Shown: piece by piece, positions 52,075-60,913 of the stretch
Layout of the letters: every line of letters starts with the position of its first letter
Position numbering within the stretch: the stretch's first letter is position 1
Origin: DATMRS01 sp035566015
GTDB taxonomy: Bacteria; Pseudomonadota; Alphaproteobacteria; Sphingomonadales; Sphingomonadaceae
Assembly (NCBI GenBank): GCA_035566015.1
Contig: DATMRS010000008.1
Location: 1 to 64,000, forward strand
Reading direction: 5' to 3'
DNA length: 64,000 nt
Made by a program: the position numbers and the translations under genes
Notes under the pieces: generated by a model
Database searches by the model: none
What the model was told of the DNA's origin: nothing
What the model saw: the letters and a program-made list of their open reading frames with translations, nothing else

Positions 52075-53814
52075 ATGGCGGACGTTCTGGCTACAGAGGG
52101 GCCTTCGGGCCGTGCGCTCGCGCTTCCCGGCGCGCCCACCCTTCCGTCGACGGGGGCGATGATCGACCGTTTGCGTGGTATCGTCGCGCAGCCGGCGGTG
52201 GCGAAAAGCATGCCGCTGATCGCGCTGGCGGGGCTGCTCGGCCTCGCCGCATTGGTCTGGATGGCGTTTGCCCAGCCGCCGCAGCGCGATCTGTTCCGGG
52301 GGCTGGCCGATGCCGACAAGGCGGCAGTGGCGGACTCGTTGAAAACGGCGGGGATCGCCTACAAGATCGATCGCGACACCGGCGCGCTGACCGTGGCGGA
52401 CGGCGATTTTTATCGCGCCAAGATGCTGCTCGCGCAACAGGGCCTGCCCAAGAGCGCGCCCGACGGCGACGCGTTGATCGCCTCGCTGCCGATGGGGGCG
52501 AGCCGGGCGGTGGAGGGCGAGCGGCTGCGCAGCGCGCGCGAGCTGGACCTGGCGCGCACGATCGAGGCGATCGACTCGGTGGAGCGCGCGCGCGTCCATA
52601 TTGCGGTCGACCAGCCCAGCGCCTTTCTGCGCGATACCGAACGGCCCGCCGCTTCGGTGATGCTGACGCTGCATGCCGGGCGTACGCTGGGCGACACGCA
52701 GGTGGCGGCGATCGCGCATCTCGTCGCCTCGTCGGTGCCCGGCCTCACGCCCGAAGGCGTCTCGATCATCGATCAGAGCGGACGGCTGCTGTCGCGTTCG
52801 GGCGATGGCGTGACGGGCGCGACCGACCGGCAGATCGATATCCAGCGCAAGGTGGAGGCGCGCTATGCCGAGGCGCTCGACACGCTGCTGATCCCGCTTG
52901 TCGGGCAGGGCAATTACACCGCCGAGGTGCATGCCGACCTCGATTTCGCCGAGGTGCAGGCGACGCGCGAAACCTATCCCAAGGACAATGCCGTCGTCCG
53001 GCAGGAAGAGGGCGGCTGGACGAAGGAGGGTGGCCCTGCCGGTGCGCCTGCCGTCGGCATTCCCGGCGCGCTTTCCAACATGGCGCCGCCGGCCGCGCAG
53101 GTTGCCGCCGCGCCCGGCGGTACGCTGGCGCCGCCCAAGCCCGGTCAGCCCGATCCGGCGGCCGAGCCTGGCACGACCGCCGCCGCTGAGGACAGCACGC
53201 GCACGACCGAAAATTACAATCGCACCTTCCAGCTCGGCCGCGAGGTTTCGGTGACGAAGCAGCCGGTGGGCGTCGTCCGCCGCCTGTCGATCGCGGTCGC
53301 GCTGAAGCAGGGCAAGGGCAAGGAACGCCTCACCGCCGCCGCGATCGCGCAGATCGAGGCGCTGGTGAAGGGGGCGGTGGGCTTCGACGCGGCGCGCGGC
53401 GACCTGCTGGCGATCAACGCGCGCGATTTCGCACCCACGGCCGAGGCGCCGGCGACGCCGATCTATGAAAAGCCCTGGGTGCCGCTGCTCGCGCGCAATC
53501 TGTCGGCTATGCTTATCGCGGCGTTGCTGATCTTCGGTATCGCCCGGCCTTTCCTGAAACGACGTGCCGTCCCGGCGGCGGCAGGCGCATCGTTGACTGG
53601 TGAGCGGTCGATCATGGGTCGGCAGATCGCCGCAGCGCTTGCCGAGGAGGCGCGGCTCGATCCCGCGAAGGCGGTCACGCTCGACATGATCGAGGCCGCG
53701 CCAGGCTATACCGCACGCGCCGAACTGATCCGCAATTTCGTCCGGCAGGACCCGTCGCGCGCCGCCGTGGTGGTGCGTGACCTGATCCGTGCCGATGGCG
53801 CCGGAGGGGCTTGA
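52075..53814 (+). CDS. fliF: flagellar MS-ring protein FliF
   Basis: This 579-residue membrane ring protein has helices at about 45-65 (SMPLIALAGLLGLAALVWMA) and 469-488 (LLARNLSAMLIAALLIFGIA). Periplasmic ring-building motifs include RDTGALTVADGDFYRAKMLL-type and FNRTFQLGREVSVTKQPVGV-like segments. The C-terminal helices for FliG binding are present (IEAAPGYTARAELIRNFVRQ). Length is typical. Confidence 0.96.
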   Translation: MADVLATEGPSGRALALPGAPTLPSTGAMIDRLRGIVAQPAVAKSMPLIALAGLLGLAALVWMAFAQPPQRDLFRGLADADKAAVADSLKTAGIAYKIDRDTGALTVADGDFYRAKMLLAQQGLPKSAPDGDALIASLPMGASRAVEGERLRSARELDLARTIEAIDSVERARVHIAVDQPSAFLRDTERPAASVMLTLHAGRTLGDTQVAAIAHLVASSVPGLTPEGVSIIDQSGRLLSRSGDGVTGATDRQIDIQRKVEARYAEALDTLLIPLVGQGNYTAEVHADLDFAEVQATRETYPKDNAVVRQEEGGWTKEGGPAGAPAVGIPGALSNMAPPAAQVAAAPGGTLAPPKPGQPDPAAEPGTTAAAEDSTRTTENYNRTFQLGREVSVTKQPVGVVRRLSIAVALKQGKGKERLTAAAIAQIEALVKGAVGFDAARGDLLAINARDFAPTAEAPATPIYEKPWVPLLARNLSAMLIAALLIFGIARPFLKRRAVPAAAGASLTGERSIMGRQIAAALAEEARLDPAKAVTLDMIEAAPGYTARAELIRNFVRQDPSRAAVVVRDLIRADGAGGA

Positions 53815-53815
53815 G

Positions 53816-54835
53816 ATGGCCGAGCTTGATACGATCGATCGCCCGGTCCCGGGGGGCTGTGAGGCCGCCGCGATCCTGCTGATGCTGCTGGCGGAGGAGG
53901 AGGCCGCCGACGTGCTCTCGCGGCTCGATCCCGAAGAGGTGCAGCAACTGGGCGGGGCAATGTTCGGCGTCGCCGACGTGTCGGAGCAGCAGGTGAACGA
54001 CGTGCTCGATCTGTTCGTGACGCGCGCGCGGGTGCGGACCACGATCGGCTTCGGCGCGGATGGCCATATACGCGGCGTCATGGAACGCGCGCTCGGTCCC
54101 GACCGGGCTGACAATGTCCTCGCGCGGATCACGCCGCCCGCGCGGGCCAGCGCGCTTGATGCGCTGAAATGGATGGACCCGCGCACCATCGCCGCCCTTA
54201 TCGAGCAGGAACATCCGCAGATCGCGGCGCTCGTCCTCGCGCATCTCGATCCGCCGATCGCCGCCGACGTGCTCCAGCTTCTCGACGAGGAGACACAGAC
54301 CGACGTGATCTACCGGATCGCGACGCTGGGTCCGGTGACGGCCGAGGCACTGGACGATCTTGAGCGCGTGCTGCTGCGCCAGATCAATCGTTCCTCGCAG
54401 GGAGCGACCATGCGGCGCGGCGGCGCGACCGAGGCGGCGAAGATCGTCAATAATACCCGCCAGACGGCGGAGGCGCGGATCATCAAGTCGCTCGGCAAGC
54501 TCGATCGTTCGCTCGCGCGGATGATCGAGGATGAGATGTTCGTCTTCGACAATCTGAACGCGCTCGACGACAAGAGCCTCGGCACGCTGCTGCGCGCGGT
54601 GGAGAACGACATTCTCGTCGTCGCGCTCAAGGGGTGCGAGGCCGGGCTGCGGCAGAAGATGTTCGGCTGCATGTCCAGCCGCGCCGCCCAGTCGATCCAG
54701 GACGAGATCGCCGAACGCGGGCCGATGCGGCTTGCCGAGGTGCAGGACGCGCAGAAGGAAATCCTCGCCATCGCCCGGCGGCTGGCGGACGCGGGCACGA
54801 TCAACCTCGGCGGCAAGGGCGACGATTATGTCTGA
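53816..54835 (+). CDS. fliG: flagellar switch protein FliG
   Basis: This 339-residue rotor protein has the EHPQ motif (IEQEHPQIAALVLAHLDP) and a C-terminal torque helix region (LVVALKGCEAGLRQKMFGCM then SSRAAQSIQDEIAERGPMRL) retaining the charged positions. It starts at ATG 53816, with GGAGG 9 nt upstream, one base after the fliF stop. fliH overlaps its end by 8 bases. Confidence 0.97.
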   Translation: MAELDTIDRPVPGGCEAAAILLMLLAEEEAADVLSRLDPEEVQQLGGAMFGVADVSEQQVNDVLDLFVTRARVRTTIGFGADGHIRGVMERALGPDRADNVLARITPPARASALDALKWMDPRTIAALIEQEHPQIAALVLAHLDPPIAADVLQLLDEETQTDVIYRIATLGPVTAEALDDLERVLLRQINRSSQGATMRRGGATEAAKIVNNTRQTAEARIIKSLGKLDRSLARMIEDEMFVFDNLNALDDKSLGTLLRAVENDILVVALKGCEAGLRQKMFGCMSSRAAQSIQDEIAERGPMRLAEVQDAQKEILAIARRLADAGTINLGGKGDDYV

Positions 54836-55457
54836 CCTGTGGAACCGCGCGAGCGCGGTTGCCGCGGCACGCATCTCGCCTTTCATCCGGTCGCCCGAGG
54901 AGCAGGTGTTCACCCCCTGGTCCGCCGCCGCGCGTCTGTGCGACGTGGCGACGGCGTCGGACGAGGAGGACACCGCTGAGCCGGAGGTCCATGACGTGCT
55001 CGCCCAGGCCTATAGCGACGGCTTCAACGAGGGCCGCCGCGTCGCCGAAAAGGAATATGCGGCCGAGCGCGACGCGGTGGCGCGGCTTGCCGAGACGCTT
55101 CAGGCGCTGGAACCCGAACCCTCGGGCGCGCTGGCCGCACTGCTCGCCGAGACGGTGGAGCGGCTGGTCCGCCAGATCGTCGGCGAGGTGGCGATCGACG
55201 GCGAGATATTGCTGGAGCGCGCCGCCAATGCCGCAGCGCTGATCGCCGAAGAGGCGTCGCCCGCGCGGATGCGGCTTCATCCCGACGATCTCGCGCGGCT
55301 GGACGGCGCCGACCTTCCGGTCGAGAAAGTGGCCGATCCCGCCCTCGCGCCCGGCACGGTGCTGCTGGAAACCGGCGAAGGCTGGATCGAGGACGGGCCT
55401 GCGGCGGGGCTGGAAAAGCTGCGCATCGCGCTCGACCGGATGGGCGCGCCGCGATGA
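54828..55457 (+). CDS. fliH: flagellar export ATPase regulator FliH
   Basis: This 209-residue protein has the pattern SDGFNEGRRVAEKEY and a C-terminal V-ATPase-E-like domain (LAALLAETVERLVRQIVGEV, MRLHPDDLARLDGADLP). It regulates FliI. ATG 54828 overlaps fliG, and the stop overlaps fliI. FliH sequences diverge, so position supports the call. Confidence 0.9.
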   Translation: MSDLWNRASAVAAARISPFIRSPEEQVFTPWSAAARLCDVATASDEEDTAEPEVHDVLAQAYSDGFNEGRRVAEKEYAAERDAVARLAETLQALEPEPSGALAALLAETVERLVRQIVGEVAIDGEILLERAANAAALIAEEASPARMRLHPDDLARLDGADLPVEKVADPALAPGTVLLETGEGWIEDGPAAGLEKLRIALDRMGAPR

Positions 55458-56782
55458 GCCGCCTCGCGCAACAGACGGCGGCCTTGCTCGCCCCGATCGA
55501 CATTGCGGGCATGGGGCCGCGCCGTATCGGCCGTCTCGTCGCCTATGACGGGCTGATGCTGGAGGCGACGGGCTTCCTCCAGCCGATCGGCGCGGGCGCG
55601 AAGGTGATCGACGCCGATGGCCGCGCCGCGCGGGCCGAGGTCGTCGGCTTTCGTGGCGAGCGGACCCTGATGATGGCGCTGGACGCTGACGCGCCTCACA
55701 CCTGTGGCGCGCGTGTCGAGCCCGACAGCCGGGGCGGTTCGGTCGATGTCGGGCCGGAACTGCTCGGCCGCGTCGTCGATGCGCTGGGCGAGCCGCTGGA
55801 CGGGCTGGGCGCGATCAACACCGCGCATCGCTGGCCGCTCGCCGGACGGTTGGGCAATCCGCTGCACCGCGCGCGGGTGACGCAGCCCTTCGACACCGGC
55901 GTGCGCGCGATCAACGCGCTGCTGACCGCCGGGCTGGGCCAGCGCATCGCCATCGCCGCCGGATCGGGCGTCGGCAAATCGGTGCTGATGGGGCAGATAT
56001 TGGCCGGCGCGGAGGCGGACGTGATCGTCGTCGGCCTTGTCGGCGAACGTTCGCGCGAGGTGAGCGACTTTCTCGCCACCAAGCTCACGGGGGCGACGCG
56101 GGCGAAGAGCGTGGTCGTCGCCGTGCCCGCCGATCATCCGCCGGTGCTGCGCCTGCGCGCCGCGATGCGGGCGACCGCGATCGCCGAATATTTCCGCGAG
56201 GCGGGCCTCAAGGTCCTGCTGCTGATCGACAGCCTGACGCGCGTGGCGCATGCGCAGCGCGAGATCGGCCTGTCGCTGGGCGAGCCGCCGACGATGAAGG
56301 GCTATCCCCCCTCCGCGCTCGGCCTCATCCCCCGCCTTGTCGAGCGGGCGGGGGCCGACCGGCGCACCGGCGGATCGATCACCGCGCTCTACACCGTGCT
56401 GGCCGATGGCGACGATACCGACGACCCGATCGTCGACACCGCGCGCGCGATCGTCGACGGGCACATCATCCTGTCGCGCAGCCTGGCCGAGCAGGGGGTG
56501 TTCCCCGCGATCGACGTCGGCCGTTCGCTCAGCCGCGTGATGGCCGACATCGTGACGCCCGAGCATCAGCGCGCCGCGGCGACGCTCCGGCGGCTCTGGT
56601 CCGTCTATGAGGAAAATCGCGATCTCATCCTGATGGGCGCCTATCGCGAAGGCAGCGACGCGCAGATCGACGAAGCGATCGCGCGCCACGGCGATATCCA
56701 CCGATTCATCGCGCAGGGGCAGAAGGACCATGCCGGCTATGCCGAGTCGGTCGGCGCGCTCGTCGCGGGTTTCGGCGGATGA
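55454..56782 (+). CDS. fliI: flagellum-specific export ATPase FliI
   Basis: This 442-residue F1-like ATPase has Walker A AGSGVGKS (169-176), Walker B LKVLLLIDSLTRVAHAQREI and the catalytic Glu in VGLVGERSREVSDFL. GRRPPxxGYPPSAL-type motif appears as GEPPTMKGYPPSALGLIPRL. Length is normal. Overlaps fliH and fliJ. Confidence 0.97.
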   Translation: MSRLAQQTAALLAPIDIAGMGPRRIGRLVAYDGLMLEATGFLQPIGAGAKVIDADGRAARAEVVGFRGERTLMMALDADAPHTCGARVEPDSRGGSVDVGPELLGRVVDALGEPLDGLGAINTAHRWPLAGRLGNPLHRARVTQPFDTGVRAINALLTAGLGQRIAIAAGSGVGKSVLMGQILAGAEADVIVVGLVGERSREVSDFLATKLTGATRAKSVVVAVPADHPPVLRLRAAMRATAIAEYFREAGLKVLLLIDSLTRVAHAQREIGLSLGEPPTMKGYPPSALGLIPRLVERAGADRRTGGSITALYTVLADGDDTDDPIVDTARAIVDGHIILSRSLAEQGVFPAIDVGRSLSRVMADIVTPEHQRAAATLRRLWSVYEENRDLILMGAYREGSDAQIDEAIARHGDIHRFIAQGQKDHAGYAESVGALVAGFGG

Positions 56783-57201
56783 AGGCGCTCGTCGATCGCC
56801 GGCGCCGCATCGTCCGGGTGCGGCGCGTGCAGCATCTTCAGGCGGCGGCGGAAGCGTCGCGGGCGGAAGGCAAGGTCGCGTCACTGGAAACGAGCGCGGA
56901 TCGGCTGTTGCAGCTTCGTGCCGGGCTTCGCCTTGCGCCGGGCACGGTGAACGGGGCGGCGCTCTCGAACGTCGGCGAACTGGCGATGCGGCTTGACGCG
57001 GTGCGCGACGGGCTGACCGACGCGATCGTCAGCGCCCGCGCTACCGCCGCGCAGTTCGCCACGCTGCGGCTCGAAGCGCGGATCCGGCAGGAGAGCGCCG
57101 AGAAGCTGGACGAACGGGCGCAGGCGGCCTTCGAGGAGCAGCGCGAGCGCCGCGTCGCGCTGGGCATCCGGCCGCGTGGGCGGACGGGAGGCGCGGAATG
57201 A
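56779..57201 (+). CDS. fliJ: flagellar export chaperone FliJ-like
   Basis: This 140-residue basic coiled-coil protein has size, helical heptads (KLDERAQAAFEEQRERRVAL-type) and position expected for FliJ, between fliI and fliK. Primary sequence in the family is poorly conserved. It overlaps both neighbours. Confidence 0.82.
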   Translation: MKALVDRRRRIVRVRRVQHLQAAAEASRAEGKVASLETSADRLLQLRAGLRLAPGTVNGAALSNVGELAMRLDAVRDGLTDAIVSARATAAQFATLRLEARIRQESAEKLDERAQAAFEEQRERRVALGIRPRGRTGGAE

Positions 57202-58643
57202 TAGCCTCCGCCGCGCCGCTGGCGTCCCAAGCTTTACCCGCCGCTGCCCTGCTGCCCGCATCGCCGACGCCCGAGATGCCGGGCGCGCCAACGGCGCTTG
57301 TCCAGCCGATCGCGCCGTCTTTCGATGCGACGCTGGCGGCAATCGGGCCAGTCGGCAATATTGCTGTGCTTGCCACGGCCACGGTGCCGGAAAGCGTCGT
57401 GGCGCTTCCGACACCCGCTCCGTCCGAACCTTCCGTCAATTCGGCCTTGTCGATTCCGGCGACGCATATCGCGGCCAAAGCCGGAAAGGACGAGGAGCTG
57501 AAGGAAGAGGCGCCCGACACGGACAGCGTGCAGCCCGATATGCCGTTCCCAACCGTCGCACCCATGGTCCCGGCGCCGGCGAGCGCCCTCCCGCCTGCTC
57601 CGGTGCCTGAAAGTACCGAACCTCCCGCTCCCTCACTGGTTCAGAGCATACGCGTCTCGCGGCCTGCCGTGGCGAACACTGCACAGACTGCTCCCACACC
57701 GGAAGCAGCGCATGCCGAGACGCCGCCAGTTGCATCCGATGCCAAGCCGGAAGTGCGCGCTGCTACCGCCGCCCCAGCGGCGCAGGCATCGGCCATGCAG
57801 ATGGACCCGACGACAGATCAGGCGAGCAGCACGCCGCAAGCTTCTGCCCCCCGGCAGGGTGCTGCGCCGGCCGCGATGGATATCGACCTGCTGTTCCCGC
57901 GCGGGAGCGATCGGCCGCTCACCGTCACCTTCACCCAGGCACCGCCGCCCGCCATTGCTTCGGCAGCCGATCCTGTCATCCAGCCGGTGGCCATGCCAGC
58001 CGCTTTGCCCTCGCCGCCAGCGGCTTCGGCCGTGCCGCCCCACAAGAGCGGAGAAGGCGACCCGTTGGACATCGGCGCGACCGATGCGACGGCTCGCCCT
58101 CTCGCGCCGCTACTGTTCTCGTCCCCGCCGCCGATCGCCGCTTCGGGCAGTTCCAGCCCGCAAGCGCCCGATGCGTCGGCGCAGGCGGTGGTCGTCCAGC
58201 AGCATCTCGATCTCGCGCGCGACGGGGCGTGGCTCGACAGCCTCGCCCGTGACATTGCGCGCGTCGCGGACAAGGACGGGCGGCTGAGTTTTCGCCTCGA
58301 TCCCGCACATCTCGGCACGCTGCACGTCCAGATGGCAAACGGCGCGGACGGAACCTCGATCCGCCTCACCGCCGACACCGAGGCGGCGCGCGCGATCCTG
58401 GTGGATTCGCGCCACCATCTCGTTGCCGAGGCGCGCGCGCAGGGCGTGCGCATCGCCGATACGCAGATTGACGTCGGCGGCGCGGCGGGGCAGGGGGCGA
58501 CTCAGACGGGCGGGCATCATCAGGGGGGCGGGCACGGCCATATGGGCGGCCAGCAGCAAGCTTTGTTAACCATATTACCGCAAACACGCACCGTGGCGGA
58601 AGGACAGGCCGCGCCGGCCGTCGTTCGCGAGCGGTACGCATGA
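57198..58643 (+). CDS. fliK: flagellar hook-length control protein FliK
   Basis: This 481-residue protein has a long Pro/Ala/Thr-rich ruler part (to about residue 340) and the C-terminal Flg_hook domain LSFRLDPAHLGTLHVQMANG and IRLTADTEAARAILVDSRHH with VAEARAQGVRIADTQIDV. It measures hook length and switches FlhB specificity. The tail GGHHQGGGHGHMGG is His/Gly-rich. The end of the gene contains TTAACCAT (58566-58573), a CtrA half-site. Confidence 0.92.
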   Translation: MIASAAPLASQALPAAALLPASPTPEMPGAPTALVQPIAPSFDATLAAIGPVGNIAVLATATVPESVVALPTPAPSEPSVNSALSIPATHIAAKAGKDEELKEEAPDTDSVQPDMPFPTVAPMVPAPASALPPAPVPESTEPPAPSLVQSIRVSRPAVANTAQTAPTPEAAHAETPPVASDAKPEVRAATAAPAAQASAMQMDPTTDQASSTPQASAPRQGAAPAAMDIDLLFPRGSDRPLTVTFTQAPPPAIASAADPVIQPVAMPAALPSPPAASAVPPHKSGEGDPLDIGATDATARPLAPLLFSSPPPIAASGSSSPQAPDASAQAVVVQQHLDLARDGAWLDSLARDIARVADKDGRLSFRLDPAHLGTLHVQMANGADGTSIRLTADTEAARAILVDSRHHLVAEARAQGVRIADTQIDVGGAAGQGATQTGGHHQGGGHGHMGGQQQALLTILPQTRTVAEGQAAPAVVRERYA

Positions 58644-58655
58644 CGGGGGCAGGGA

Positions 58656-59216
58656 ATGAGTGACGATCAGGCGGTTGCCGCGCCACGCAAAAAAGGGAAG
58701 CTCGGCAAGGTCGCGATGATCGGCGCGGGCGCGCTGCTGCTGGTCGGCGGCGGCGTCGCGGCGGGCCTTTATGCCTCGGGCATGGGCGTGGGTGGCGCCC
58801 ATCCCGTCGAAGACCCGAACCGGCCGAAGCTGGTGCTGAAGGACGGCACCGAGGCTGTCGCGCCCATGACCGAGGGCGCGCCGCTCGATCCCAGGAAATA
58901 CAAGGCGACCTATTATAATCTCGAGCAGAATTTCACGTCGAACCTGCGCGATTCCGACGGGATCATGCAGGTCGGGCTCGGCGTTTCGACCTTTTACGAC
59001 AGCCGGGTGATCGATGCGCTGAAGGCGAACGAGATACCCGTCCGCTCCGCCATCCTGATGACTCTGGCCGATCAGGACGCGTTCGTGATCGCGACGCCCG
59101 AGGGCAAGCGCGCGTTGCAGAAACAGCTCACCGATGCGGTCAACGCCGTGCTCAAGGCGAAGACGGGCTATGGCGGCGTCGACAACGTCTATTTCACGAA
59201 TTTCATCGTCCAATGA
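58656..59216 (+). CDS. fliL: flagellar basal-body protein FliL
   Basis: This 186-residue protein has one helix (about 18-38, VAMIGAGALLLVGGGVAAGL) and the periplasmic FliL domain (YYNLEQNFTSNLRDSDGIMQ then VGLGVSTFYDSRVIDALKAN, and AILMTLADQDAFVIATPEGK). It supports stator function. It starts 12 nt after fliK and overlaps fliM. Confidence 0.94.
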   Translation: MSDDQAVAAPRKKGKLGKVAMIGAGALLLVGGGVAAGLYASGMGVGGAHPVEDPNRPKLVLKDGTEAVAPMTEGAPLDPRKYKATYYNLEQNFTSNLRDSDGIMQVGLGVSTFYDSRVIDALKANEIPVRSAILMTLADQDAFVIATPEGKRALQKQLTDAVNAVLKAKTGYGGVDNVYFTNFIVQ

Positions 59217-60160
59217 CGATGGCGCGCCCTCTGTCCGAGGAGGAAACCTCCCCGCTCACCGCCACGCGCGACGGCGATGGCGAAGTGCGCCGCTTCGTCC
59301 TCGGCGAGGAAGCCTTTCGCCCGACGGCGCGGCTTGCGGGGCTGGAGCGGATCGGTGAGCGTCTGGCGCGTCGGATCCGCACCGTTGTCGAGCCCTATTC
59401 GCGCGCCAAGGCGCAGGTGACGGCCGAGCCGCTGGAGACGCTGCGTTTCGAAGCGTTCCGCGCCGGTTTGCCCGCCTTCACCAGCCTCAACCTCTATCGG
59501 CTCCGGCCGCTGAAGGGCAATGTGCTGGTGGTGATCGAGCCCGATTTCGTCGCCAGCATGGTCGACGCCTTCTACGGCGGCACCGGCGCGGCGCGACGGC
59601 CGCGAGCGAGCGAATTTACCCCGACCGAAGAACGCGTGCTCGGCCGTCTCGCCGACGCGACGATCGAGAAGCTTGTCGAAGCATGGGCGGAGATCGTGTC
59701 ACTCGCCCCCACCCTGGTTTCGCGCGAGACGAACGCCGATTATGCGAGCCTCGTGCGCGGCGACGAAGCGGTAGTGATACAGCGGCTGCGGATCGTGCCC
59801 GGCCAGGGGCGGACGAGCACGCTTTCGATCATCTATCCGCTGGCGGCGTTGCGCGCCCATGAATCGCAGCTTGCCGCCAAGGTCCATGCCGATGCCGGCC
59901 CGGCCGACACCGAATGGCGCGCGCGGATGGAGCAGGCGCTGGACCAGGTGCAACTGCCGGTCCGCAGCGTGCTCGCGCGGCCGGAACTGTCTGTTGCGCA
60001 GGTGATGGCGCTGAAGCCGGGCGACGTGATCCCGATCACGCTCGATCCCAAGGTGCCGCTGATCGTCGCGAACCGCCGGCTCGCCAGCGGCACGATCGGC
60101 GAACGAGAGGGGCGCGTTGCCCTGATGATCGAACATGTCGAACGGGGAAGCAATCGATGA
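59213..60160 (+). CDS. fliM: flagellar switch protein FliM
   Basis: This 315-residue C-ring protein has the GGxG motif DAFYGGTGAARRP and a SpoA-type C-terminal domain (VLARPELSVAQVMALKPGDV then IPITLDPKVPLIVANRRLA). The N-terminal CheY-P-binding motif LSQxEIDALL is degenerate (LSEEETSPLT). Length is normal. Its stop overlaps fliN (ATGA). Confidence 0.95.
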   Translation: MTMARPLSEEETSPLTATRDGDGEVRRFVLGEEAFRPTARLAGLERIGERLARRIRTVVEPYSRAKAQVTAEPLETLRFEAFRAGLPAFTSLNLYRLRPLKGNVLVVIEPDFVASMVDAFYGGTGAARRPRASEFTPTEERVLGRLADATIEKLVEAWAEIVSLAPTLVSRETNADYASLVRGDEAVVIQRLRIVPGQGRTSTLSIIYPLAALRAHESQLAAKVHADAGPADTEWRARMEQALDQVQLPVRSVLARPELSVAQVMALKPGDVIPITLDPKVPLIVANRRLASGTIGEREGRVALMIEHVERGSNR

Positions 60161-60474
60161 ACGCGACGAGCGAGGCCGAAACGGCCGATGAAGCAGGGAT
60201 TCCGGCCCGCAATTACAAGATGCTGGCGGATATTCCGCTGCGCCTGTCGGTGGAGGTGGGGTCGACATCGCTGCGCCTGTCCGAACTGCTCGAACTGGCC
60301 GAAGGCAGCGTGGTGGAGCTTGATCGGCAGGCGAACGAACTGCTCGACATTCTCGTCAACGGCACGCTCGTCGCCAAGGGTGAAGTGGTGACGGTGAACG
60401 GGCGCTTCGGCATCCGCGTCGTCGAGGTGGCGGCGGCCGATGCGCGGCTCGCCGGGCTCGAACGCCGGCTATGA
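60157..60474 (+). CDS. fliN: flagellar switch protein FliN
   Basis: This 105-residue SpoA protein has MLADIPLRLSVEVGSTSLRL, ELLELAEGSVVELDRQANEL and NGTLVAKGEVVTVNGRFGIR, the FliN signature. It builds the lower C ring and docks FliH. Overlaps fliM and fliO. Confidence 0.96.
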   Translation: MNATSEAETADEAGIPARNYKMLADIPLRLSVEVGSTSLRLSELLELAEGSVVELDRQANELLDILVNGTLVAKGEVVTVNGRFGIRVVEVAAADARLAGLERRL

Positions 60475-60746
60475 TGACCGCCTATCTGTTGCGCCTCGTC
60501 CTGTTGCTGCCCTTGGTGGCGGGAATGGCCTTCGGCGCGCTGTGGCTGTGGCGCCGCGTCCAGCCGGGCATGGCGATTGGCCAGCGCGAACGCGCGGTCA
60601 AGGTGGTGGATGCGGTGCCGATGGGTACGATGGGGCGGCTCGCCGTGGTCGAATTTTCGGGCAAGCGCTATCTCGTCGGCGTCACGCGCACCCGGATGGA
60701 CCTGATCGCCGAAAGCGACATGCCGGCGGCGGACGATGCGCTGTAG
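60471..60746 (+). CDS. fliO: flagellar export component FliO
   Basis: This 91-residue protein has one membrane helix (about 6-27, LRLVLLLPLVAGMAFGALWL) and a small cytoplasmic domain (VKVVDAVPMGTMGRLAVVEF then GKRYLVGVTRTRMDL) of FliO type. It stabilises FliP during gate assembly. A repeat unit separates it from fliP. Confidence 0.87.
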   Translation: MMTAYLLRLVLLLPLVAGMAFGALWLWRRVQPGMAIGQRERAVKVVDAVPMGTMGRLAVVEFSGKRYLVGVTRTRMDLIAESDMPAADDAL

Positions 60747-60818
60747 GGTGGCGATGCTTTGTGCAGGGTCCTTGCGCCAGTCGCGGTTGGATCATTGCCC
60801 ACGCACATCCATCCCATC

Positions 60819-60913
60819 TTGTCATTCCCGCGAAGGCGGGAATCCATTTGCACCAAGGGTGCAAGAAAATCTGGACGCCGCGTGTATGGATTCCCGCCTT
60901 CGCGGGAATGACG
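60819..60913. repeat. REP-like inverted-repeat unit R3 at the fliP start
   Basis: Left arm GTCATTCCCGCGAAGGCGGG (from 60821) and right arm ATGGATTCCCGCCTTCGCGG (from 60886) are inverted copies, of the same subtype as R1. It lies inside the fli operon, unlike the others, and its right arm carries an ATG in frame with fliP. Confidence 0.9.

Noticed and set aside
58566..58573. TTAACCAT in the end of fliK as a CtrA-controlled promoter for fliL
   Set aside because: Only a half-site inside coding sequence, no second half at 7-nt spacing and no clear -10.
60736..60885. longer FliP forms from ATG 60736 or 60754
   Set aside because: They would place a clear signal peptide 60-70 residues inside the protein and translate the whole repeat; kept only as alternatives.
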